Positions 18,303-25,824 of a DNA stretch of 64,000 nucleotides are shown one piece after another. The stretch lies in contig NZ_BMVF01000006.1 of the NCBI RefSeq assembly GCF_014650575.1, positions 124,001 through 188,000 of the forward strand, given 5' to 3'. The DNA is from Streptomyces naganishii JCM 4654 (GTDB taxonomy: Bacteria; Actinomycetota; Actinomycetes; Streptomycetales; Streptomycetaceae). The notes below the pieces were generated by a model that worked only from the letters and a program-made list of their open reading frames with translations, was not told the DNA's origin and searched no databases. A program made the position numbers and the translations under genes. Each line of letters begins with the position of its first letter. Within the stretch, counting starts at the first letter, position 1.

Positions 18303-18731
18303 GCTGCGCCCCCTCGTCCTGGGTCGTGGGCCGGTGGCACGGGGGTGTGCCTTCGGAAGGGACGATCACGTCTCCAGTAGGTGCCCAGCGCCCCCCAGCC
18401 GGGCGGCGACGGTGCCGGACACCCACGCCGCTCTGCGGAAGCGGAGCGCGGTGTACCGCATGGTGCTGCGGCACATGCAGAGCGTGATCGCGGGGTGTAA
18501 AGCCGTCCTCCCCCGGCTCCCTCCCGCGGAAACCTCGACCGCACGAAGTTTTTCGGCATTCCCCCGCTCTTCGCCCGCCCTTCCTCCTCCTGTCGGCCCC
18601 GGCCGTCGTTTCCCCGGCTTACAGCCGACTTATGGCCGAAAAGGGCAGGATGGAGGCACACACCCATGAAGACCCCTGCCCGCGTGTGCCCGAGTGGCAC
18701 GCGCGGTCGGACATCAGGAAGGACAAGCGAC
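18303..18731. other. Divergent promoter region between the small gene and cutR
   Basis: About 430 bp with no supportable gene. A locally AT-richer patch (GAAGTTTTTCGGCATTC near 18546-18562) and AAGGA at 18719-18723, in front of the cutR GTG, are the only features seen. Confidence 0.5.
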
Positions 18732-19385
18732 GTGCGCGTACTCGTCGTCGAGGACGAGCAGCTGCTCGCCGATGCGGTGGCCACCGGACTGCGCCGGGAG
18801 GCCATGGCCGTCGACGTCGTGTACGACGGTGCGGCCGCCCTGGAGCGCATCGGCGTCAACGACTACGACGTGGTCGTCCTCGACCGCGACCTCCCCCTCG
18901 TGCACGGCGACGACGTCTGCCGCAAGATCGTCGAGCTGGGCATGCCCACGCGCGTGCTGATGCTCACCGCCTCCGGCGACGTCAGCGACCGTGTGGAGGG
19001 CCTGGAGATCGGCGCCGACGACTACCTGCCCAAGCCGTTCGCCTTCAGCGAGCTGACGGCGCGCGTGCGCGCGCTGGGCCGGCGCACCAGTGTCCCCCTG
19101 CCGCCCGTCCTGGAGCGCGCCGGCATCAAGCTCGACCCCAACCGCCGCGAGGTCTTCCGCGACGGCAGGGAGGTCCAGCTGGCGCCGAAGGAGTTCGCGG
19201 TCCTGGAGGTCCTCATGCGCAGCGAGGGCGCGGTGGTCTCCGCGGAGCAGCTGCTGGAGAAGGCCTGGGACGAGAACACGGACCCGTTCACCAACGTCGT
19301 GCGCGTCACGGTGATGACCCTGCGCCGCAAGCTGGGCGAGCCGCCGGTGATCGTCACCGTGCCCGGCTCGGGCTACCGGATCTGA
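18732..19385 (+). CDS. cutR: Response regulator CutR (OmpR family)
   Basis: The 217-residue protein has a receiver domain with acidic pocket E7/D8, phospho-acceptor Asp51 (VVVLDRDLP) and Lys in LPKPF. It also has an OmpR-type winged helix (residues ~125-217) ending VPGSGYRI. The length equals CutR of S. lividans/S. coelicolor, where CutRS controls copper-related and secretion-stress functions and affects antibiotic production. GTG start at 18732 with AAGGA upstream. The kinase gene follows after 6 bp. Confidence 0.93.
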   Translation: MRVLVVEDEQLLADAVATGLRREAMAVDVVYDGAAALERIGVNDYDVVVLDRDLPLVHGDDVCRKIVELGMPTRVLMLTASGDVSDRVEGLEIGADDYLPKPFAFSELTARVRALGRRTSVPLPPVLERAGIKLDPNRREVFRDGREVQLAPKEFAVLEVLMRSEGAVVSAEQLLEKAWDENTDPFTNVVRVTVMTLRRKLGEPPVIVTVPGSGYRI

Positions 19386-19391
19386 TCCGCC

Positions 19392-20624
19392 GTGGCTGCC
19401 ACCCCCGCGCCGCCCCAGGCGCCCCCGAAGCCCACCTGGGACCCCAGGAGGCCCGACCCGCCCTTCCCGTGGCTGCGCCCGACCATCCGGATACGGCTCA
19501 CGCTGCTGTACGGCGGGATGTTCCTGATCGCCGGCATCCTGCTGCTGTCGATCATCTACCTGCTCGCCGCCCACGCGCTGAACGTGGGCAGCGAGCTGCC
19601 CTTCAAGATCATCTCGGGTCAGGTCCAGAGCGACGTCTGCAACTTCCCCACGCAGACGACGGCGTCCGACCTCAACCACGCGATGAACCAGTGCGTGAAC
19701 CAGCAGCGCCAGCACGCCCTGGACGACCTGCTCAGCCGCTCGCTGCTGGCCCTGCTGGGCCTCGCCGTGATCGCCTTCGCGTTCGGCTACGCGATGGCGG
19801 GCCGCGTCCTGTCCCCGCTGGGCCGGATCACCCGCACCGCGCGCGCGGTGGCCGGCTCGGACCTGTCCCGGCGGATCGAGCTGGACGGCCCGGACGACGA
19901 GCTGAAGGAGCTCGCGGACACCTTCGACGAGATGCTGGACCGCCTCCAGCGCGCGTTCACGGCCCAGCAGCGCTTCGTGGGCAACGCCTCGCACGAGCTG
20001 CGCACGCCGCTGGCCATCAACCGCACGCTGCTGGAGGTCCACCTGTCGGACCCGCAGGCGCACGTGGACTTCCAGCAGCTCGGCAGGACCCTGCTGGCCA
20101 CCAACGAGCGCAGCGAGCAGCTGGTGGAGGGCCTGCTGCTGCTCGCCCGCAGCGACAACCAGATCGTCGAGCGCAAGCCGGTGGACCTCGCGGAGGTCGC
20201 CTCGCAGGCCGTCGACCAGGTGCACGCCGAGGCCGAGGCCAAGGGCGTCAAGATCCGCGGCGAGCGCAAGCCCGCCGTGGTCCAGGGCAACGGCGTGCTG
20301 CTGGAGCGGATCGCCCTGAACCTCGCGCAGAACGCGGTGCGCTACAACGTGCCAGAGGACGGCTGGGTGGAGGTCACCACGGATGTGCAGCACGGGCAGG
20401 CGGTCCTCGTCGTCACCAACACCGGGCCGGTCGTCCCGGCGTATGAGATCGACAACCTGTTCGAGCCGTTCCGGCGGCTGCGGACCGAGCGCACGGGCAG
20501 CGACAAGGGCGTGGGCCTCGGCCTGTCCATCGCGCGTTCCGTGGCGCGGGCGCACGGCGGGCACATCTCCGCCCAGCCGCGCGAGGGGGGTGGCCTGGTG
20601 ATGCGAGTCACGCTGCCGATCTGA
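19392..20624 (+). CDS. cutS: Sensor histidine kinase CutS
   Basis: The protein is 410 residues. It has a Pro-rich cytoplasmic N-terminus and a first membrane helix at ~35-60. A short extracytoplasmic loop of ~55 residues contains two Cys (DVCNFPT and NQCVNQ), which could form a disulfide or sense redox or metal. A second helix covers ~117-137, followed by HAMP, HisKA with His201 (NASHELRTPLA) and HATPase_c (LAQNAVRYN; GVGLGLSIA). It partners CutR, encoded 6 bp upstream. Starts at GTG 19392. Confidence 0.93.
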   Translation: MAATPAPPQAPPKPTWDPRRPDPPFPWLRPTIRIRLTLLYGGMFLIAGILLLSIIYLLAAHALNVGSELPFKIISGQVQSDVCNFPTQTTASDLNHAMNQCVNQQRQHALDDLLSRSLLALLGLAVIAFAFGYAMAGRVLSPLGRITRTARAVAGSDLSRRIELDGPDDELKELADTFDEMLDRLQRAFTAQQRFVGNASHELRTPLAINRTLLEVHLSDPQAHVDFQQLGRTLLATNERSEQLVEGLLLLARSDNQIVERKPVDLAEVASQAVDQVHAEAEAKGVKIRGERKPAVVQGNGVLLERIALNLAQNAVRYNVPEDGWVEVTTDVQHGQAVLVVTNTGPVVPAYEIDNLFEPFRRLRTERTGSDKGVGLGLSIARSVARAHGGHISAQPREGGGLVMRVTLPI

Positions 20625-20708
20625 GAGCATGGCGCCCGCCAGGGAGCCGACACACGGGGATGTTCGCTTTGGGCGGAATACCTCGGGGCCTTTCCGGGGT
20701 TCCCCGTG

Positions 20709-20722
20709 TGTGATCGATCACA
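20709..20722. promoter_or_regulatory. Perfect 14-bp palindrome in the cutS-DUF4193 gap
   Basis: TGTGATCGATCACA at 20709-20722 is a perfect palindrome. It matches the TGTGA-N4-TCACA type of a Crp/FNR-family half-site pair, though two bases short of the usual N6 spacing. TGATCA recurs at 20752-20757 and 20803-20808. The rest of the 405-bp gap (20625-21029) holds a hairpin and the promoter for the DUF4193 gene. Confidence 0.5.
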
Positions 20723-20766
20723 TGGGCGGTTTTCCGGACATCCACGCTCTGTGATCATGAGGGTCG

Positions 20767-20796
20767 CCGAAAAGCCGGGAAAATCCGGGTTTTCGG
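20767..20796 (+). terminator. Hairpin downstream of cutRS
   Basis: CCGAAAAGCCGG at 20767-20778 pairs with 20785-20796 with one mismatch around a GAAAAT loop. Probable terminator of the cutRS operon, ~140 bp after cutS. Confidence 0.55.
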
Positions 20797-21029
20797 GGGT
20801 CCTGATCACGGGAAGTACACGGTGAGACCGCTTTGAAGTGCGACATTCGGACCGTGTACGGTCCCGATCGCCATCCAAGCCGATCACTCTTGAGGAGTGC
20901 GGTTGGGTGTCGATTGAGTAACAGACCTTGATGTGAGGCAAAATCTCCGCCTCGGGTCGGGCACAAGTCCGGCCTCTCACGCGTTACGTGCGCTGGAGAC
21001 ACCGCAGACACCCAGAGGGGGAGAGCGAC

Positions 21030-21326
21030 ATGGCAACCGATTACGACACCCCACGCAAGACCGACGACGACGTCGACTCGGACAGCCTGGAAGAGCTCAA
21101 GGCCAGGCGGAACGACAAGTCGACCTCCGCCGTGGACGTCGACGAGTTCGAGGCCGCCGAAGGCCTGGAGCTGCCCGGGGCCGACCTCTCCAATGAGGAG
21201 CTGGCCGTCCGGGTACTGCCCAAGCAGCAGGACGAGTTCACTTGCATGAGCTGCTTCCTGGTGCACCACCGCAGCCAGCTGGCCCGGGAGAAGAACGGTC
21301 AGCCGATCTGCCGCGACTGCGACTGA
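21030..21326 (+). CDS. DUF4193 family protein with a zinc-ribbon-like tail
   Basis: This 98-residue acidic protein is conserved across Actinobacteria. The last third has two Cys pairs, CMSC near residue 72 and CRDC at the end, a likely zinc site. Mycobacterium keeps a homologue in the same dut/suhB neighbourhood. Function unknown. GGGGGAGAG lies 5 nt before the ATG. The next gene starts 13 bp after its stop. Confidence 0.88.
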   Translation: MATDYDTPRKTDDDVDSDSLEELKARRNDKSTSAVDVDEFEAAEGLELPGADLSNEELAVRVLPKQQDEFTCMSCFLVHHRSQLAREKNGQPICRDCD

Positions 21327-21339
21327 GGGCGGGTCGGCC

Positions 21340-22308
21340 GTGACTGGCTCGACCCCTCCCTGGAAGCGCCGCTTCCCGCGTGGGAAAGCGGACCCGGAGC
21401 CGTCCCACGGCTCCCACGGCGCGCGTGACCCCGAGCGAGGCCGATCCCGTGCGTCCGGCACCACCGGACCGTCGGGATCGGCCTCGCTCGAACCGCTGTC
21501 CGGGCGCGGTGACTCCGCCGCCCCGGCGGCAACCCCCGCACCCGGCACCCGGCCGTCCGGCACCCGGCGGGCGGCGATCCGGGACAAGGCCGGGCAGGCG
21601 GCCCGCGACGGACTGCGCCACGGCCGGGTGCGCCTGAAGTCCGGACTGGGCTACGTCACCGACCGGATCATCGACATCGCCCCCCGTATCCCGGTGCGCG
21701 ACCTCGCCGCCCTGAGGCGGCAGTTCCCGGGCCTGGACCCGGAACAGCTCGCCGACAAGCTGGTGGCCGGCGCGGCGGCCGGGACGTCCACGGTCGGGGC
21801 GGGGATCGGCGCGGCGGCCATGCTGCCGGTGCCGCCCGCGATGCCGACCGAACTGGCCGCGGAGATCACCGGCGTGGCGGCGATCGAGCTCAAGCTGATC
21901 GCCGAGCTCCACGAGGTGTACGGGGTGCGGCCCCCCGGAGGAATCAAGGCCCGCAGCACCGTGTACCTGACCTCGTGGTCGGGAGAGCGCGGGATCGACG
22001 TGACGAAGCCGTCGACCGTCGACGCGGCCCTGGGCGGCCGCATGAAGCGGCAGCTGCGCCAGCAGATCATGAAGCGGACCGTGCGGGGCCTGCCCAAAGT
22101 GATGCCGTTCCTGGTGGGCGCCGCGGTCGGCGCCACCCTGAACCGGCGCGACACCAGGAGACTCGCGGCCCGCGTCCGCGCGGACCTGCGCAAGATCCAG
22201 GTGCCCTGGGACGAACTGCCCGCGCTGCCGCCCCTGGACGCCCCCGAGGACCCCCTGCGGTTGGAGGACGTCACCGACGTCCCGCCGCGCGACGAACCCG
22301 GACGGTGA
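21340..22308 (+). CDS. Conserved hypothetical protein, possibly membrane-associated
   Basis: The 322-residue protein from GTG 21340 begins with a disordered Ser/Pro/Arg-rich stretch (~1-75). A conserved part contains a Gly/Ala-rich hydrophobic segment (GTSTVGAGIGAAAMLPVPP, ~147-165) and a second one (VMPFLVGAAVGATLN, ~248-262). The pattern is somewhat like EcsC-type proteins, but I cannot assign it firmly. It lies 13 bp after the DUF4193 gene, so the two are co-transcribed, and it ends at a convergent terminator. Confidence 0.75.
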   Translation: MTGSTPPWKRRFPRGKADPEPSHGSHGARDPERGRSRASGTTGPSGSASLEPLSGRGDSAAPAATPAPGTRPSGTRRAAIRDKAGQAARDGLRHGRVRLKSGLGYVTDRIIDIAPRIPVRDLAALRRQFPGLDPEQLADKLVAGAAAGTSTVGAGIGAAAMLPVPPAMPTELAAEITGVAAIELKLIAELHEVYGVRPPGGIKARSTVYLTSWSGERGIDVTKPSTVDAALGGRMKRQLRQQIMKRTVRGLPKVMPFLVGAAVGATLNRRDTRRLAARVRADLRKIQVPWDELPALPPLDAPEDPLRLEDVTDVPPRDEPGR

Positions 22309-22317
22309 GGCGTCACT

Positions 22318-22343
22318 CGTACGGGCCATGAGGGGCCCGTACG
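22318..22343. terminator. Bidirectional hairpin between the hypothetical and DUF3093 genes
   Basis: CGTACGGGCC at 22318-22327 pairs perfectly with 22334-22343 between the two convergent stops. Confidence 0.75.
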
Positions 22344-22350
22344 ACGGCCG

Positions 22351-22827
22351 TCACGCGGCTCCGGGCGCCGCCGCCTGCCGGGCCTCCCGCAGGGCCGCCG
22401 CCAGCCGCTCCGGGTCCCGCGTCGACAGGTACAGGTACGGCGTCGGGTCCTCCGGGTCGGTGACCTCCACGCGCAGCGCGGTCGGGATGTAGGCGCGCAG
22501 CAGCAGGAACGCGCGCGTGTCCGCCTTGTAGGTGCGCCAGGCGCGCGCCTCCTCGGCGTCCAGGATCTCCGCCGCGCCCAGCGCCGTCACCGGGACCTTC
22601 GCCTCGCCGGCCAGCAGCAGGCCGCCCACCACGCGGATGCGCACCGAGCCGTACGAGCTCGCCACCACGGCCGCGGCCGCGGTGCCGCCGACCAGGCCGC
22701 CGAGCATCGGCAGGGTGCCGAAGGGCAGCAGGATCAGGGCGAAGGAGACACCGATCAGGAAGCTGATCAGCCACCAGGAGCGGGGCGCGGTCAGACGTTC
22801 CTCGTAGGGCTGGGCGGAGAGCTGCAT
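22351..22827 (-). CDS. DUF3093 family membrane protein
   Basis: This 158-residue protein starts MQLSAQPYEERLTAPRSWW. It has two close membrane helices (~19-36 and ~40-62), followed by a cytoplasmic beta-rich domain (VRIRVVGGLLLAGEAKVPV). It is a conserved actinobacterial protein that sits opposite dut in Mycobacterium and Streptomyces alike. Function unknown. The gene is divergent from the hotdog gene across ~57 bp. Confidence 0.87.
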   Translation of the reverse strand: MQLSAQPYEERLTAPRSWWLISFLIGVSFALILLPFGTLPMLGGLVGGTAAAAVVASSYGSVRIRVVGGLLLAGEAKVPVTALGAAEILDAEEARAWRTYKADTRAFLLLRAYIPTALRVEVTDPEDPTPYLYLSTRDPERLAAALREARQAAAPGAA

Positions 22828-22884
22828 GAAGCTAGCTTGGCACGGTGCCCGCGATCCCCGGACGCGCGGGTAAGGTCTGCGCCT

Positions 22885-23469
22885 GTGAGTGGTAGTTCCG
22901 CAGCTCTTCAGCCCCCCGCCGACGCCGTGACACCCGTACGGCACCCCGACGCCCCCGCGCCCGGCGAGCTCCTCGGCGCGCACTACGGCGAGTGTTTCGG
23001 CTGCGGGGGTGAGCAGCCGCACGGCCTGCACCTCCAGGCCCGCGCCGGAGAGGGCGTCAGCATCACCGCCGAGTTCACCGTGCAGCCCGCCCACCAGGGC
23101 GCGCCCGGCCTCGCGCACGGCGGGGTCCTCGCGACCGCCCTGGACGAGACCCTTGGCTCGCTGAACTGGCTGCTGCGCACGATCGCGGTGACCGGCCGGC
23201 TGGAGACCGACTTCGTGCGGCCGGTGCCGGTCGGCACGACCCTGTACTTGGAGGCCGAGGTCACCGCGGTGGCCGGGCGGAAGATCTACTCGCGGGCCAC
23301 CGGACGCGTCGGCGGCCCCGAGGGGCCGGTCGCCGTCCGTGCCGAGGCCCTGTTCATCGAGGTCCAGGTCGACCACTTCGTGAACCACGGCCGGCCGGAG
23401 GAGATCAAGGCGGCCATGAGCGACCCGGACCAGATCCGGCGCGCCCGCGCCTTCGAGGTGAACCCGTGA
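22885..23469 (+). CDS. PaaI-type hotdog-fold thioesterase
   Basis: This 194-residue protein has a hotdog core with YGECFGCGGEQPHGLHL near residue 34 and GLAHGGVLATALDETLG, whose Asp-Glu-Thr is the catalytic region of the PaaI/YbgC-like acyl-CoA thioesterases. The substrate is unknown. GTG start at 22885. The stop overlaps the dut start (GTGA), so it is translationally coupled with dut. Confidence 0.85.
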   Translation: MSGSSAALQPPADAVTPVRHPDAPAPGELLGAHYGECFGCGGEQPHGLHLQARAGEGVSITAEFTVQPAHQGAPGLAHGGVLATALDETLGSLNWLLRTIAVTGRLETDFVRPVPVGTTLYLEAEVTAVAGRKIYSRATGRVGGPEGPVAVRAEALFIEVQVDHFVNHGRPEEIKAAMSDPDQIRRARAFEVNP

Positions 23470-24089
23470 GCCGGAACCGCCCCGACGACTCCGCGGGCCC
23501 CGTGAGCCGGGACCGCTCCGACGACTCCGCGGGCGCCCAGAGGCGCGGGCTCCTGGACGTGCTGATCCGGCGCGTCGATCCGGACGTACCGCTTCCGGCG
23601 TACGAGCACCCCGGCGACGCGGGCGCCGATCTGCGGACCACCGTGGCCTGCGAACTCGCGCCCGGGGAACGCGCCGTGCTGCCCACGGGGGTGTCTGTGG
23701 CGCTCCCCGAGGGGTACGCGGCCTTCGTGCACCCACGTTCCGGCCTCGCCGCCCGCTGCGGTGTCGCCCTCGTGAATGCCCCGGGGACGGTTGATGCCGG
23801 GTACCGTGGGGAGATCAAGGTGATCGTGGTGAATCTCGACCCGCGCGAGTGCGTGCGGTTCGAGCGCTTCGACCGGATTGCCCAACTGGTCGTCCAGCAG
23901 GTCGAGAGGGTCCGCTTCCAGGAGGTGGCGGAGCTTCCCGGCTCGGCGCGGGCCGAGGGGGGCTTCGGGTCCACCGGTGGCCACGCCGCGGTGGACGGCG
24001 GGAGCGGCACAAGCGGTCGGGCCGCCATGAGCGGCCAGGCGGGTGGGAATCGATACGCTTCGGTCGTATCCGACCGGGAAGGACAGTGA
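23466..24089 (+). CDS. dut: dUTP diphosphatase (trimeric dUTPase)
   Basis: All five motifs of the trimeric enzyme are present: AGADLRT, PRSGLA, GTVDAGYRGEIKV, RIAQLVV and the P-loop-like RAEGGFGSTGGH. It hydrolyses dUTP to dUMP and PPi. The 207 residues are longer than usual at both ends. The N-terminus contains an in-frame duplication (SRNRPDDSAGP then SRDRSDDSAGA), so the true start could be the GTG at 23466 or the second copy's GTG at 23502. The C-terminal ~35 residues after motif 5 are a low-complexity tail. Confidence 0.94.
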   Translation: MSRNRPDDSAGPVSRDRSDDSAGAQRRGLLDVLIRRVDPDVPLPAYEHPGDAGADLRTTVACELAPGERAVLPTGVSVALPEGYAAFVHPRSGLAARCGVALVNAPGTVDAGYRGEIKVIVVNLDPRECVRFERFDRIAQLVVQQVERVRFQEVAELPGSARAEGGFGSTGGHAAVDGGSGTSGRAAMSGQAGGNRYASVVSDREGQ

Positions 24090-24090
24090 C

Positions 24091-24852
24091 GTGTTCGGAC
24101 GTCGCAAGAAGAAGGGTGCCGCCGAGGACGCGGCCGGCGAGGCCGAGCAGGTCGTCGACAGCGTCGACACCGAGGCGGACGAAGAGGTCGGGCACGAGCG
24201 GGTGAGGCTCGAGCCCGAACCGCGGCCCGACGGCCCCTGGGACGGCTCCGAGGTGCGCGACCCGGCCGAGGGCCGCGTGGACCTCGGCGGGCTTTTCGTG
24301 CCCGGTGTGGACGGCATGGAGCTGCGGGTGGAGGTCGCGGGCGACGCGATCGTCGCGGCGACCGTCGTCCTGGGGGACAGCGCGGTCCAGCTCCAGGCCT
24401 TCGCCGCGCCCAAGCGCGAGGGCATCTGGGGCGAGGTGCGCGAGGAGATCGCCACCGGCATCACGCAGCAGGGCGGCATCGTCGACGAGGTCGAGGGGCC
24501 GCTGGGCTGGGAGCTGCGCGCCCAGGTGCCGGTGCAGCTGCCGGACGGCACGGGCGGTTTCCAGGTCGTGCGGTTCGTCGGTGTGGACGGCCCCCGCTGG
24601 TTCCTGCGGGGCGTGATCTCGGGCCAGGGCGCGGTGCAGCCGCAGGCGGCCGGGCTGCTCGAGCAGATCTTCCGGGACACGGTCGTGGTCCGCGGCGAGG
24701 GCCCGATGGCGCCCCGCGACCCGATCGTCCTGAAGCTGCCCAACGACGCCCAGATGGTGCCCGAGGGCGTCCAGCAGGACGAGGGCCAGTCCCGCTTCGC
24801 CGGCGGCATGGGCCAGCTCCAGCGTGGCCCGGAGATCACCGAGGTCCGCTGA
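24091..24852 (+). CDS. DUF3710 family protein
   Basis: This 253-residue protein starts MFGRRKKKG, with an acidic N-terminal third. The conserved domain follows from VDLGGLFVPGVDGMELRVEV to LPNDAQMVP. It is cytosolic with no recognisable catalytic motif. The family sits directly downstream of dut across Actinobacteria. The GTG at 24091 follows GGGAAGGACA and lies only 1 bp after the dut stop. Function unknown. Confidence 0.88.
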   Translation: MFGRRKKKGAAEDAAGEAEQVVDSVDTEADEEVGHERVRLEPEPRPDGPWDGSEVRDPAEGRVDLGGLFVPGVDGMELRVEVAGDAIVAATVVLGDSAVQLQAFAAPKREGIWGEVREEIATGITQQGGIVDEVEGPLGWELRAQVPVQLPDGTGGFQVVRFVGVDGPRWFLRGVISGQGAVQPQAAGLLEQIFRDTVVVRGEGPMAPRDPIVLKLPNDAQMVPEGVQQDEGQSRFAGGMGQLQRGPEITEVR

Positions 24853-24870
24853 GCGGCGGGCGATCGGCAC

Positions 24871-24916
24871 TCGTGGCGCAGGGCCGCACCCCTCGGGGTG
24901 CGGCCCTGCGCCACGA
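24871..24916 (+). terminator. Perfect 22-bp hairpin after the DUF3710 gene
   Basis: The arms at 24871-24892 and 24895-24916 are perfect inverted copies around a 2-nt centre. This is one of the strongest stems in the window. It ends the hotdog-dut-DUF3710 operon before the ABC ATPase gene. Confidence 0.9.
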
Positions 24917-24989
24917 GGAGGTTGAGGGGACCGGCACGGGTGGTGATACTGGCGCCCGGTCCACGGGGGACAGCGACGGGGGAGGGCGC

Positions 24990-25682
<693 letters not shown>

Positions 25683-25824
25683 CGCGCCGCCGAGCGGCAC
25701 GGGTGGCGTCGCGTCAGGGTCGCGTCAAAGACGTCCCTCCGGCTTCGCAGGATCCCCTATGTCTGGATCAATGGCCGTAAGGTCGACGCGGCGCAGGCGA
25801 GTGTCACGGGAAGACAATGGGGCC

